DNA of 33,497 nt from Legionellales bacterium UBA2469 (GTDB lineage: Bacteria > Pseudomonadota > Gammaproteobacteria > Legionellales > Legionellaceae), in contig DDPL01000004.1 in the NCBI GenBank assembly GCA_002342175.1, forward strand, positions 26,852-60,348. The letters are read 5' to 3'. The notes beneath the pieces were generated by a model. That model did not search any database. It saw nothing but the letters and a program-made list of their open reading frames with translations, and had not been told where the DNA came from. Below, piece after piece: positions 15,312 to 24,924 of the stretch (positions are counted from its first letter, which is position 1; each line of letters begins with the position of its first letter). Made by a program: the position numbers and the translations under genes.

Positions 15312-17630
15312 CTACATACCAGAGGATGCTGTAAACTGGAATGTTTGTGTGACATCATTTGGTTGTTTGTTCAATGGGAAACCAACGCTAAATGTTAAAG
15401 GCCCAAACGGTGACCGCCAGTCCACTGCCACACCTGCAGAAAAACGCAGTGGTCCTGAAGGTGTGCCTTGCAACTGAAGTGGTAAGCCTTGAGAATAAAC
15501 ATTACCCCCATCAATAAAACCAGATGTTCGAAAAGTCTCTCGACTCAATGGATATGGTAACGCTATTCCGACGTTTCCACTGATGAGTGCATTGCCCCCT
15601 AGACCATGATATTGACTATCTTGAGGTCCTAATGAGTAGGTATCATATCCTCTCACCATACCAGGTTGTGCAATACCTCCAGCATAGAAGTTTTCATAAA
15701 ACGGCAACCCCTGTCCATCAAATTGATTCCCATAGCCCGCGTTAGTTGAAAAATAAAAAATAAAATCTTTGGGCAAAGGTTGGAAAAATTTAAATAGGTA
15801 TGACAACTTATAATACGTAAATGAATACTTCGTTGCAGGTAAATTCACATTGACTGCAAATTGCTGATTTGTTCCATCCGTTGGGAAAGGCATTTGGTCA
15901 TAATTATTTCGACTCCAGCCGCCTGTCAAGCGAATTTCATTGAAATGACGTCCATACATATTCACAAATTCCTTGGTCTGTTGTACCCAACCGACCGAGA
16001 GAATGTCCATACCCTGATAACCATAACCTAATTGATAACTGCTTTTGTCATCTATCAGAAAGTTATAATTCATATCGCCACCAAAGCGATCAGAATTATA
16101 GTTTGTTACATCCAAATGCTTCGGATCGACTTTTTGGAAATAACCACTCACACCTCGTCCAATGGTATTTTTGTAGTAAAAGGGATTGTAGTAGTTGAAA
16201 GAATAATTTTGCCCCCAATAACTGGCATTAAATGATAAACCAACAGAACGCCCTGTCCCCATAAAGTTATATTGATTCACTGCAGCATTCACCTGGGGAC
16301 CGGTTGTTCCATATCCAATCGACGCACTTGCCTCTGCCGATGGCGCTTCTTCAACATGAACATCCAAATCCACCTCGTTGTTGGTACCAGGAACCGGCGT
16401 CGTTTTCACATTCACATCTTTGATATAAGTTAAAAGTCGCAAATGTCTTTCTGATTCCTTCACGTTATGTAATGAGAGTAATGACGCCTCATCTTGCTTC
16501 ACAAGATTTCGCAACACATAGTCTGCGGTTTTAGTGTTTCCACTAAAATTGATTCTTCGAACATATACATGTCGACCTGGATCAATAATAAATTCGATAA
16601 ATACGGTTTTATGTTCTTCATCCATCACAGGATTAGCATTAATCACCGGGAACCCATATCCAATATCACCCAGCACATTCCCAATTTGAGTGATTGATTC
16701 AGAGATTTTTTTTCGCGAAAAGACGTCTCCCTTTTCAATCTTAATGCATTTCTTGATTTCTTTTTCAGACAATCTGGTATGCCCTATAATTTTATAGCCA
16801 GAAACATGATACTGTGCGCCTTCAACCAAATGGATGTTAATAAATACATCCTTTTTGTCTGGTGATAATAAAACTTGCGAAGATAAAATTTGAAATTTCA
16901 CATAACCACGGTCTAAGTAAAATGATCGCAAGCTTTCTAACGATGCATCTAACGTGGCTTTTGAGTACTGATCCTTTTTAGAAAAATAAGATAAAATATT
17001 GGATGTTCCTAAAGGCATTTGACTGATTAATTCGTCTTCAGAAAATGCTTTGTTCCCACTAATTTTAATGGTCTTGATTCGAGATACGCGGCCTTCTGAA
17101 ATCTGAATCACAATGGATACACGATTCTCAGTTAATGGTTTGACCTTTGTGGTAATGCGCGCGTTATACTTTCCTCTAGCATTATAACCTTGCTTCAATT
17201 GTTTTGTGACATATTCTAGAGATGAGCGCTGAAAAACACGTCCCTTTACCAACCCATATTCTTTTAGAAGTTCTTTTAACTTATCGGATGGAATCGCCTG
17301 ATTCCCTTCAACACTGATTTCCCCAATAGTTGCCCGCTCAACAACAGAAATAATCAATGTGTTATTCTCTTTTTCTAAAGTTACCGATTGAAAAAAACCT
17401 GTATCATAAAGGGCTTTAATAATTTCAGCCGTTGAAGAGGCATTGACCTCCTCGCCTATCTCAACTGGTAGATAGTTTAACACGGTACCTACGGCAACAC
17501 GCTTTAAACCGACAACTTTGATGTCTTTTACTACAAAACTGGTATCTTGAGCCCAGGAACTTGAGAGCAACCCGCCCATTAAAAGCGCAAAATAAATAAA
17601 CCTCAAGCAAAATCCTAGCTTTTTCATCAT
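15312..17630 (-). CDS. bamA: Outer-membrane protein assembly factor BamA
   Basis: BamA is the central barrel of the BAM complex that inserts beta-barrel proteins into the outer membrane. The 772-residue product has a signal peptide ending near SSSWA (residue 27). Five POTRA domains follow (about 30-430), then a 16-strand Omp85 barrel with the conserved loop-6 motif VRGY. Length is about 40 residues below E. coli BamA. Two adjacent ATG codons could serve as start; the second (17627) has the better distance to AAGGG. The C-terminus reads FQFTASSGM, so it ends in Met rather than the aromatic residue usual in Omp85 proteins. rseP lies 126 nt upstream and skp 148 nt downstream on the same strand. 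Confidence 0.96.
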   Translation of the reverse strand: MMKKLGFCLRFIYFALLMGGLLSSSWAQDTSFVVKDIKVVGLKRVAVGTVLNYLPVEIGEEVNASSTAEIIKALYDTGFFQSVTLEKENNTLIISVVERATIGEISVEGNQAIPSDKLKELLKEYGLVKGRVFQRSSLEYVTKQLKQGYNARGKYNARITTKVKPLTENRVSIVIQISEGRVSRIKTIKISGNKAFSEDELISQMPLGTSNILSYFSKKDQYSKATLDASLESLRSFYLDRGYVKFQILSSQVLLSPDKKDVFINIHLVEGAQYHVSGYKIIGHTRLSEKEIKKCIKIEKGDVFSRKKISESITQIGNVLGDIGYGFPVINANPVMDEEHKTVFIEFIIDPGRHVYVRRINFSGNTKTADYVLRNLVKQDEASLLSLHNVKESERHLRLLTYIKDVNVKTTPVPGTNNEVDLDVHVEEAPSAEASASIGYGTTGPQVNAAVNQYNFMGTGRSVGLSFNASYWGQNYSFNYYNPFYYKNTIGRGVSGYFQKVDPKHLDVTNYNSDRFGGDMNYNFLIDDKSSYQLGYGYQGMDILSVGWVQQTKEFVNMYGRHFNEIRLTGGWSRNNYDQMPFPTDGTNQQFAVNVNLPATKYSFTYYKLSYLFKFFQPLPKDFIFYFSTNAGYGNQFDGQGLPFYENFYAGGIAQPGMVRGYDTYSLGPQDSQYHGLGGNALISGNVGIALPYPLSRETFRTSGFIDGGNVYSQGLPLQLQGTPSGPLRFSAGVAVDWRSPFGPLTFSVGFPLNKQPNDVTQTFQFTASSGM

Positions 17631-17756
17631 AACCCTTAAAAAATGACTATTTTTTCTGCACCTGGGACAAAAAAAATCAAATAAAAAATCCTATATGTGG
17701 CACACCGTTTTATCGGAAGATATTCAACATGTCAACCAAAAATCACAAATAAATTT

Positions 17757-19061
17757 TTAAAGTGTCCAATCATTTATCAACCCTAAAAAAAATAAACTCA
17801 TCATTATCATGACACTCAACAAAATTAAAAATTTTTGGCGTTTAGGATTCAATGACCGTGGAAAAATAGTTTGCCAAATGACCATTAAACATTGCCCACC
17901 GTCTAAGATAGGTAAAGGCAATAGATTAAGGATCGCCAAACCTAAATTTAACCAAACGATATACATCAGATATGCACGAGGACTCATTTGCCACGCCTCA
18001 TCCGCAGCCCTTGCCATGCCAATAGGTCCTGAAATATGTGTCGAGTTATCACGAAAATGCATCCATCCTAAAAGCTGGGTCTTGATTAAAAAAGCGAATG
18101 TTTCACTACCTTTTTGAATCGAATCGAACCAACCATAATGCTGTTTCACAAACCATTTTGGGAATGACTCCAGTTGCTGGGACGCAATGCCTAAACGAGC
18201 GACTTTTTTATGTTGCTGCTGGACATATTCAACTTGTATTTTTTTCTGATAACGCACGGCATCGCGTATAATTGATAATTCAATTTCAGGATTTTCCAGC
18301 TTATTGAGTTGCAAAACCAATTCCTGCATGGATTTCACCGAAATGTGATTTATATGAGTAATACGATCACCAATTTGTAAGCCTCCTTTTTCAGCAGCAC
18401 TATGCGGTGAAATACGCCCAATAATCACAGGGATTGCTGGCATATAAGGCTCAAAACCCAACTTGTCAAAAAATTCAAATTGATCTTTTAAATATTGCAC
18501 CGGTATTCGATGCTGAGATTTTTCATATGTCTGATAATCACGTGTATCGAGAACACCATCCCCAGTACCCATTTTTAGTTTATCAATCACTTGATTCCAT
18601 GAAGCCACCGGTTCATCATTCACACTCAAAATGAGCTGTCGTGCTTTAAAACCAAGTTGCTCTGCAACCGAATGATGCTTCACCATTCCAATATACGGTT
18701 TTAGAGCATAAAAATCGATTTTAAAAAAGAATACTAAACATATCCATGCTAATATAAGATTGAAACCAGGCCCTGCCAACAAAATCAGTATTTTTTTCCA
18801 AGATGCCGCATGTTCATATAATTCCTCATGAGGATGGTCAGTTTGATGTTCCGCAAATTTAACATAGCCTCCCAATAAAATTGGACCAAATCGAAATTGC
18901 GTATGATGTTTTTTAGACTGGATTTTCCAAATGGCAGGACCAAAGCCGATCGAAAAAGCCTCAATCGCAATTCCAAAATACCTTGCCACGCCAAAATGTC
19001 CCAGTTCATGGAATAACACGAGAAACAACAATGTCAGTATAAATATGATAATTGTTAGCAT
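17757..19061 (-). CDS. rseP: Site-2 zinc metalloprotease RseP
   Basis: RseP is an inner-membrane protease that makes the second cut in anti-sigma factor RseA or similar substrates and clears signal-peptide remnants. The 434-residue protein has HELGH (residues 18-22) in the first membrane helix. The partner zinc-binding Asp is in LPILDGG (about residue 387). Two PDZ regions lie between, of which the second (about 210-270, around GGLQIGDRITHIN) is clearer. The length is normal. It starts 6 nt after the cdsA stop, with a GGAA-type site inside the cdsA end. In many relatives dxr sits between these two genes; here it does not. Confidence 0.95.
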   Translation of the reverse strand: MLTIIIFILTLLFLVLFHELGHFGVARYFGIAIEAFSIGFGPAIWKIQSKKHHTQFRFGPILLGGYVKFAEHQTDHPHEELYEHAASWKKILILLAGPGFNLILAWICLVFFFKIDFYALKPYIGMVKHHSVAEQLGFKARQLILSVNDEPVASWNQVIDKLKMGTGDGVLDTRDYQTYEKSQHRIPVQYLKDQFEFFDKLGFEPYMPAIPVIIGRISPHSAAEKGGLQIGDRITHINHISVKSMQELVLQLNKLENPEIELSIIRDAVRYQKKIQVEYVQQQHKKVARLGIASQQLESFPKWFVKQHYGWFDSIQKGSETFAFLIKTQLLGWMHFRDNSTHISGPIGMARAADEAWQMSPRAYLMYIVWLNLGLAILNLLPLPILDGGQCLMVIWQTIFPRSLNPKRQKFLILLSVMIMMSLFFLGLINDWTL

Positions 19062-19067
19062 TTTATT

Positions 19068-19862
19068 TTAATTTCCACTTAACCAATGCATACCGATATA
19101 AAATACAGGGATTGCTGCCAATATGCTGTCCAATCGATCGAGGATACCACCATGCCCGGGAATGAGATGTCCAGTATCTTTTAATTTGGAATGACGTTTT
19201 AAAACACTCATCCATAAGTCCCCAAAAACAGAAATCGATACGGTTATGACTACCATCATAAACCACCAGAACATTGAAAACGGTTGTACAAAGTCAATTT
19301 CTAATGCACCAATAAAACACGCCAACAAAATGCCCCCCATCAAACCCTCCCAGGACTTTCCTGGACTCACTTGCGGGATCATTTTATGTTGCCCTAAACG
19401 ACGCCCTACTAAATAGGCACCAATATCTGAAGCCCAAACCAGAAATAACACAGCAACCATTTCATTTTTACCATAACTATCGGCTTGTAAATCAATCATG
19501 ATAGCTCCAAAAACGCCCAAAAGAATCCAGGCATTCAAACTCATAAAGCCTGAACTTCCCCAATGCGCTTGATGTTGTGGATAACGAATAATCCAAAACA
19601 CGGCAGCTGCCCAAAATAAGACATCTAACCAGATAAAAAATGTCCAATAATGCATCACTAAAATCACACCCAGAGATAATAATCCAAATCGCATCCATGA
19701 CTGGTTATATCTTGGAAGCTTGATAAATTGTTGCCATTCAAAGATCATCACACCTAATAAGAGATAGATGAGTCCTTGAAAATAGAAATTAGGTAATTCA
19801 TAAATTCCTAAAAGAACCAAAGGGATTAAAATAAGGGTCATGATCAATCGTTGTTTAAACAT
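19068..19862 (-). CDS. cdsA: Phosphatidate cytidylyltransferase CdsA
   Basis: CdsA forms CDP-diacylglycerol from CTP and phosphatidic acid in the inner membrane, the branch point for all phospholipids and the substrate of the PssA encoded at 5385-6251. The 264-residue protein has about seven or eight hydrophobic segments. SPGKSWEG is in the middle. The family signature near the C-terminus runs from FGDLWMSVLKRHSKLKD to GHLIPGHGGILDRLDS. Its start overlaps the end of uppS by 8 nt, and rseP begins 6 nt after its stop, so the three are one transcription unit. Confidence 0.95.
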   Translation of the reverse strand: MFKQRLIMTLILIPLVLLGIYELPNFYFQGLIYLLLGVMIFEWQQFIKLPRYNQSWMRFGLLSLGVILVMHYWTFFIWLDVLFWAAAVFWIIRYPQHQAHWGSSGFMSLNAWILLGVFGAIMIDLQADSYGKNEMVAVLFLVWASDIGAYLVGRRLGQHKMIPQVSPGKSWEGLMGGILLACFIGALEIDFVQPFSMFWWFMMVVITVSISVFGDLWMSVLKRHSKLKDTGHLIPGHGGILDRLDSILAAIPVFYIGMHWLSGN

Positions 19863-20589
19863 GTTGATTATCTCTTAGTTGTTGAGAGGTCATCCCAAAA
19901 CGACGCTCCCTAGAATGAAAAAATGCCAATGCCGCTTCAAAAGACTTTTCATTAAAATCTGGCCAGAATACATCGGTAAAATAAAGCTCCGTGTAAGCCA
20001 ACTGCCAAAGAAAAAAGTTACTAATTCGTTGCTCGCCACTCGTACGAATAAAAAGGTCCGGCTCAGGAATATCATACGTTGCTAAGCCTTTTTCAATATC
20101 TAAGTCTTGGATATCCTCTGGCTTAAGTTCTTGATTTGCGACTTTTTGCGCTAATATTTGAACGGCATTTAAAATATCCCATTTCCCGGTGTAATTGAGC
20201 GCTATATTTAAATTTAATTTTTGGAATGACAGCGTTTGTTGTTCAGCGGCATCCATTTGAGCTAATAGTTGGGGCGATAATTTGTCTCGAGAACCTAAAA
20301 AACGAAGGCGCACACCATTTGCACTTAATTCCTCGATTTCATTTTGCAAAGCACTAAAAAACAAGTCCATTAAAAATTCAACTTCCTCTTGAGGACGTAA
20401 CCAATTTTCATGACTAAACGTATATAAGCTTAAATAAGGAATCCCATGGCGCAGACATTGTTCTACGACCTTTTTTACAACGCGCACACCTTGCTGATGT
20501 CCTTCAATTCTAGGTAATCCCTTTTGGGATGCCCAACGTCCATTGCCATCCATTACAATAGCGATATGATTTGGATTTTTTTGTTTCAA
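19855..20589 (-). CDS. uppS: Undecaprenyl diphosphate synthase (di-trans,poly-cis)
   Basis: UppS adds isopentenyl units to farnesyl diphosphate to give undecaprenyl diphosphate, the lipid carrier for peptidoglycan and O-antigen. The 244-residue protein carries IAIVMDGNGRWA (catalytic D14), then GHQQGV, LSLYTFSHENW and the C-terminal FIRTSGEQRISNFFLWQ. The start is a TTG at 20589, preceded by a GGGAAGAAGAG purine tract. No Met lies between it and the catalytic motif, so it is the only sensible start. It is the first gene of the envelope cluster and is divergent from gpmI. frr and pyrH, often just upstream in relatives, are absent here. Confidence 0.95.
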   Translation of the reverse strand: MKQKNPNHIAIVMDGNGRWASQKGLPRIEGHQQGVRVVKKVVEQCLRHGIPYLSLYTFSHENWLRPQEEVEFLMDLFFSALQNEIEELSANGVRLRFLGSRDKLSPQLLAQMDAAEQQTLSFQKLNLNIALNYTGKWDILNAVQILAQKVANQELKPEDIQDLDIEKGLATYDIPEPDLFIRTSGEQRISNFFLWQLAYTELYFTDVFWPDFNEKSFEAALAFFHSRERRFGMTSQQLRDNQHV

Positions 20590-20655
20590 AACTCTTCTTC
20601 CCTATTATCAAATGGTTTATAGTTTACCTTCTTTATATATAAATTTTAAGGCCCT

Positions 20656-22188
20656 ATGCGTATCATTCACCCGGTTGTTTTAATCATTCTCGATGGATGG
20701 GGACTTACCGATGCATCGGAATATAATGCTATCGCGAAAGCACATACCCCCCAATGGGATGAATGGATCACACATTACCCAAATTGTATGTTGGATGCGT
20801 CAGGTCCTTCAGTCGGGCTTCCTGAAGGCCAAATTGGCAATTCAGAAGTCGGCCATATGCATATTGGTGCAGGACAACGTATATTACAAGACTTTTATCA
20901 AATTAATCTTGATATTCAAAGCCAAAAATTCCTAGAAAAAGATGTTTTGATTCAGTTATGCCAAGATACCGTAAAAAGAAAGGCAACTTTGCACGTCATG
21001 GGTCTATTGTCTTCTGGTGGTGTTCATTCACACGAACAACATCTTTATGCGTTTCTTGAAATCGCTGCTCGTCACGGACATCCTAATATAGCACTGGACT
21101 TGTTCTTGGATGGCAGAGATGTTGCGCCAAAATCCGCACTTGAGTGCCTTGACCGATTAGAAAAACAATTAAAAAATTACCCATTTGCGCATATCAACAC
21201 CTTATCTGGACGGTTTTATGGGATGGATCGTGACCATCGTTGGGAGCGAGTCGAAAAGACTTATAACGCATTAACTGTAGGGGATCAACCTCGCTTTGCA
21301 ACAGCTCGTGAAGCAATCCAACATGCCTATGCGAATAACCTCTCCGATGAATTTATCCCACCCTGTCAAATTGGTGATAAATATAGCCCTATTCAAAACA
21401 ACGACAATGTCTTCTTCTTCAATTTTCGCGCGGACCGCGCAATACAATTAACAGACTGCCTCATCAATGAAGATTTTAATGGTTTTACTCGCAATAAAAA
21501 GCCACATCTCCATCAAATGGTCACGATGACGAAATATGCAGAACATTTAAAAACTCAAATTGTTTATCCACCACACCACTTAACAAATACCCTTGGTGAA
21601 GTTTTAGAGCATCACCACCTCCATCAATTGCGCATTGCAGAAACTGAAAAATTTCCACATGTCACTTTTTTCCTAAATGGTGGCAGAGAAAAACCTTTTG
21701 AAGATGAAGAACGTATTCTTATTGCGTCACCCAAAGTACAAACCTATGATTTAATGCCGCAAATGCGCGCATTTGAAATCACCGAAGCAATTATTGAAGG
21801 CATTGCTTCCCAAAAGTACGAGGTAATTATTGCAAACTTTGCGAATGCGGATATGGTTGGTCATTGCGGTGAGTTGCCAGCAACGGTTGAAGCCATTGAA
21901 ACCCTTGATACATGCTTTAAAAAAATCAACCAGGCACTGCTAAAATATAATGCCAGAGCCGTCATTACAGCAGATCACGGAAACGCTGAAGTCATGTTTA
22001 ACGAAGAAACCCAACAGAAACATACAGCTCATACCCTATCACCAGTTCCTTTTCTATTTGTTGGGAAAAATTGTCAAATGACTAAAAGTCATGGTAGTTT
22101 AATTGATATTGCACCAACGATTCTATATCTGTTGGATATTCCACAACCTTCAGAAATGACGGGTGAACGTTTGCTAGAAAAATTATGA
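20656..22188 (+). CDS. gpmI: 2,3-bisphosphoglycerate-independent phosphoglycerate mutase
   Basis: GpmI interconverts 3- and 2-phosphoglycerate in glycolysis and gluconeogenesis using manganese. The 510-residue protein has LIILDGWG (metal-binding D13) and GQIGNSEVGH with catalytic S63. Other signatures are GLLSSGGVHSHEQH, LDGRD, SGRFYGMDRD, NFANADMVGH and ITADHGNAE. Length matches the family. AAGG lies 5 nt before the ATG. The stop codon overlaps the envC start (ATGA). The gpmI-envC-ctpA order is common in gammaproteobacteria. Confidence 0.97.
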   Translation: MRIIHPVVLIILDGWGLTDASEYNAIAKAHTPQWDEWITHYPNCMLDASGPSVGLPEGQIGNSEVGHMHIGAGQRILQDFYQINLDIQSQKFLEKDVLIQLCQDTVKRKATLHVMGLLSSGGVHSHEQHLYAFLEIAARHGHPNIALDLFLDGRDVAPKSALECLDRLEKQLKNYPFAHINTLSGRFYGMDRDHRWERVEKTYNALTVGDQPRFATAREAIQHAYANNLSDEFIPPCQIGDKYSPIQNNDNVFFFNFRADRAIQLTDCLINEDFNGFTRNKKPHLHQMVTMTKYAEHLKTQIVYPPHHLTNTLGEVLEHHHLHQLRIAETEKFPHVTFFLNGGREKPFEDEERILIASPKVQTYDLMPQMRAFEITEAIIEGIASQKYEVIIANFANADMVGHCGELPATVEAIETLDTCFKKINQALLKYNARAVITADHGNAEVMFNEETQQKHTAHTLSPVPFLFVGKNCQMTKSHGSLIDIAPTILYLLDIPQPSEMTGERLLEKL

Positions 22189-23318
22189 CAAAAAAACAAC
22201 CTTTGCAATCCTTAATCATCTACAGTCTATTTTGGTGCTTATTCTATTCAACGCCGGCATTGTCAGCCGTGAAGCTAAGACAAGCCCAACAAAGCCTCTC
22301 ACAAATTGAAAAACAAATATCTGAGATTAAAACGCGCATCAAAAAAGATAAAACGTCTCAAGATCAGATTCAATCAGCTATTTCGAAAACGCTTAATAAA
22401 ATTGAAAAAAACCATCTTAAACAAAAACAACTCCAATTAAAGTTGTTAACCCTTCATGAAAGAATTTCAACCCTAGAAAATTCTCTTAAGCAAACTCAAC
22501 AAATTTTAAACACCACACAAATGAATATTTATGAACATTTAAATATTCATTTACAGCTTGCACAAGAGCCTTTTTGGCAAATCGTCTTTGGGGCAAAAGA
22601 TCCTTTTGAATATTATCAACGTGTAGAGCTTTACCACTATTTGCATCAGTCTGAACAAGAACAAATTGTTGAACTTAAAAAAAATGAATCTACGTTAACA
22701 AAACAACAATATGCTCTGCTACAAAACCTTAAAAATTTAGAACATCTGCAAAATCTTCTGGCACAAAAAGAGCAGCATTTTAGTGATGAAAATGAAAGTC
22801 AATTGTTAGCACTAGAAACACTTCATCAAAAAATTTCTGATAAAAAATCACAATTGGTCATCGCCGTTAAAAACCAAACAGCACTCAAACAACTGATACA
22901 ACAACTCTTAAAAAATAATCATCTTCAAACCCCTCGTTCATTTTCTACCGTGAAACGAGGAATTAAACTTCCAGTTCCCTCAACTTATCGACAATATTCT
23001 AAAATTCAAAATGGTATTTTGTTCCAGACGCCAGAGGATACTGAAGTTTTTGCAGTTTCGCCAGGCAAAGTTGTATTTTCGGACTGGCTTAATGGCTATG
23101 GGTACTTAGTCATCATCGATCATGGCTGGGGACTCATGTCTTTATATGGCAATAATCATGCGCTTCTCAAACATAAAGGGGAATCTGTTCAACAAGGCGA
23201 TGCGATTGCTACCGTTGGACATAGTGGTAGCTTCCGGCAAACGGGCTTATATTTTGAAATTCGACAACGTGCAAAAGTGATGGCTGCTCAAGATTGGTTT
23301 AATCATGCGCATGTATAA
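22185..23318 (+). CDS. envC: Murein hydrolase activator EnvC
   Basis: EnvC acts in the periplasm at the division site, where its LytM domain activates the N-acetylmuramoyl-L-alanine amidases AmiA and AmiB to split septal murein. The 377-residue protein has a signal peptide (about 1-28) and a long Gln/Lys/Leu-rich coiled coil (about 30-245). The C-terminal LytM/M23 domain covers about 275-375 (GKVVFSDWLNGYGY to YFEIRQRAK). The domain lacks the full zinc-binding set: the usual LHFEIR is LYFEIR here and the first His motif is absent. It is therefore an activator, not a peptidase. It overlaps gpmI by 4 nt. Confidence 0.92.
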   Translation: MTKKQPLQSLIIYSLFWCLFYSTPALSAVKLRQAQQSLSQIEKQISEIKTRIKKDKTSQDQIQSAISKTLNKIEKNHLKQKQLQLKLLTLHERISTLENSLKQTQQILNTTQMNIYEHLNIHLQLAQEPFWQIVFGAKDPFEYYQRVELYHYLHQSEQEQIVELKKNESTLTKQQYALLQNLKNLEHLQNLLAQKEQHFSDENESQLLALETLHQKISDKKSQLVIAVKNQTALKQLIQQLLKNNHLQTPRSFSTVKRGIKLPVPSTYRQYSKIQNGILFQTPEDTEVFAVSPGKVVFSDWLNGYGYLVIIDHGWGLMSLYGNNHALLKHKGESVQQGDAIATVGHSGSFRQTGLYFEIRQRAKVMAAQDWFNHAHV

Positions 23319-23337
23319 AAATTTTTTATAGATTCAT

Positions 23338-23367
23338 TTGTCATTCGTCAAGAATAAGAACTATGCT
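23338..23367 (+). promoter_or_regulatory. Candidate promoter for ctpA
   Basis: TTGTCA (23338-23343), an 18-nt spacer and TATGCT (23362-23367) lie in the 102-nt envC-ctpA gap. The -35 matches five of six positions and the -10 four of six. A private promoter would let ctpA be expressed apart from gpmI-envC. Confidence 0.4.
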
Positions 23368-23420
23368 CATTATGATGATGAGATCTTTTTAGAGCGTGCA
23401 AAAATGGTAAGGAGAACTTT

Positions 23421-24818
23421 ATGCACTGGAATTATAAAAAAGTGTTTTTGGGATTGGCACTTCTAAATGTAGGCTTCAATTCCTCAGCACTTGCTATCAC
23501 TGTTCCACAAAAAGCAGATGAAGTTACACCAAACCAGCAAGTCTCAATGGATGAAATTCAGCGATTTTCAAATGCTCTGAATTTAATTAAACGATACTAT
23601 GTGACGCCGACAGATGACCGAGTTTTATTTGACAATGCCATTCGCGGAATGCTGAACGGTCTTGACCCTCATTCAACCTATCTAGACGAAAAAGATTTTA
23701 AAGACTTACAAATTTCTACCAATGGCGAATTTGGTGGATTGGGTATTGAAGTGACCCAAGATCAGGGCGCAATTAAAGTCATTACGGCATTGGTTGATAC
23801 ACCGGCATTTAAAGCAGGAGTGAAGCCTGGCGATTATATTATTAAATTGGATGAGAAGTCAGTTCAAGGCATGGAACTCAAGGATGCTGTTAACTTGATG
23901 CGTGGGAAACCAGGTACGCCAATTACACTGACGATTATTCGCATGGGTGCAAAAAAACCTATGAGCATAAAATTAGTCCGACAAATTATTGAAGTAAAAA
24001 GCGTCAAAAGTGAATTACTAGATAATCAATATGGTTATGTTCGAATCTCACAGTTTCAAGCCACAACCGATAAGGACATGGAAAAAGCCATTCGAAATTT
24101 AAAATCTCAATCAAACAGCAATCTGAAGGGCTTGGTTTTAGATTTAAGAAACAACCCTGGTGGTCTGCTGGATTCTGCTATCCAGATATCTGGCTCTTTC
24201 TTAGGAAAGGGTTCTAAAACCCATCCTGAGGTGATTGTTTATACCAAAGGACGATTACCTGGCTCTGAATTTACCGCTGTTTCTGAATCTGACGATATCT
24301 TGAATAAAGCGCCTCTGGTTGTTCTCATTAATAATGGTTCAGCATCCGCATCTGAAATTGTTGCTGGCGCACTAAAAGATAATCAACGTGCAATTATTAT
24401 TGGAACCAAAAGCTTTGGAAAAGGTTCGGTTCAAACCGTACTGCCTTTGGATGATGAAAGAGGCATTAAACTCACAACAGCCCTTTATTACACACCCAAT
24501 GGTACATCGATACAAGCAAAAGGCATAACACCCGATATTATTGTTGAAGAAGTTAAAATTGATAACAATGGTGCAAAAAAAGATGTGATGCAAACCATAA
24601 ATATAACTGAAGCGACACTTAATAAACATATTGTGACAAAGACAAACCCAAATACAGAGAATAGCAATGTTAAAGATGATGCTCGATTGTTAAAAGAAGA
24701 TTATCAATTATATACAGCACTAACCATTCTCAAAAGTTTGGCACTCGCCACTCAAGAAAAGAAAGTAGAACCACAAAAATTTGACTTTAAAAATCAAATT
24801 TCAGTCAATCCACAATAA
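23421..24818 (+). CDS. ctpA: Carboxyl-terminal processing protease, S41 family
   Basis: Periplasmic C-terminal processing proteases trim or degrade envelope proteins, including murein-remodelling enzymes in other bacteria. The 465-residue protein has a signal peptide (to about residue 25, SSALA) and an N-terminal helical region with NGLDPHSTYLD. A PDZ domain lies at about 100-185 (GEFGGLGIEV). The S41 catalytic core has nucleophile S309 in NNGSASASE and general base K334 in TKSFGKGSVQ. Spacing equals that of plant and cyanobacterial CtpA. The 75-residue C-terminal tail is polar and variable. AAGGAG lies 7 nt before the ATG. It follows envC, linking septal murein splitting and its control. Confidence 0.95.
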   Translation: MHWNYKKVFLGLALLNVGFNSSALAITVPQKADEVTPNQQVSMDEIQRFSNALNLIKRYYVTPTDDRVLFDNAIRGMLNGLDPHSTYLDEKDFKDLQISTNGEFGGLGIEVTQDQGAIKVITALVDTPAFKAGVKPGDYIIKLDEKSVQGMELKDAVNLMRGKPGTPITLTIIRMGAKKPMSIKLVRQIIEVKSVKSELLDNQYGYVRISQFQATTDKDMEKAIRNLKSQSNSNLKGLVLDLRNNPGGLLDSAIQISGSFLGKGSKTHPEVIVYTKGRLPGSEFTAVSESDDILNKAPLVVLINNGSASASEIVAGALKDNQRAIIIGTKSFGKGSVQTVLPLDDERGIKLTTALYYTPNGTSIQAKGITPDIIVEEVKIDNNGAKKDVMQTINITEATLNKHIVTKTNPNTENSNVKDDARLLKEDYQLYTALTILKSLALATQEKKVEPQKFDFKNQISVNPQ

Positions 24819-24823
24819 ATACA

Positions 24824-24845
24824 TCCGCCCCATTTCAGGGGCGGA
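24824..24845 (+). terminator. Probable terminator hairpin after ctpA
   Basis: A perfect 8-bp, GC-rich stem TCCGCCCC/GGGGCGGA with loop ATTTCA lies 5 nt past the ctpA stop, in otherwise AT-rich DNA. The following T-run is interrupted (CGTTCTAAATTTT), so termination may be partial. Confidence 0.6.
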
Positions 24846-24877
24846 CGTTCTAAATTTTATGAAATACTTCTCAAAGC

Positions 24878-24906
24878 TTACGACTTAGCGTATCATTTTT
24901 TATATA
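24878..24906 (+). promoter_or_regulatory. Candidate promoter for icmH-icmF
   Basis: TATATA (24901-24906) lies 17 nt after a weak -35, TTACGA (24878-24883), between the ctpA hairpin and icmH. It is the only reasonable -10 in the gap, but the -35 is poor, so an activator may be needed. Confidence 0.33.
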
Positions 24907-24924
24907 ACGCTTAAGGAGTGAGCA

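Noticed and set aside
24877..24915. CTTA repeats upstream of icmH as a PmrA regulator site.
   Set aside because: The spacing of the CTTA motifs does not fit the direct repeat described for Legionella PmrA sites.
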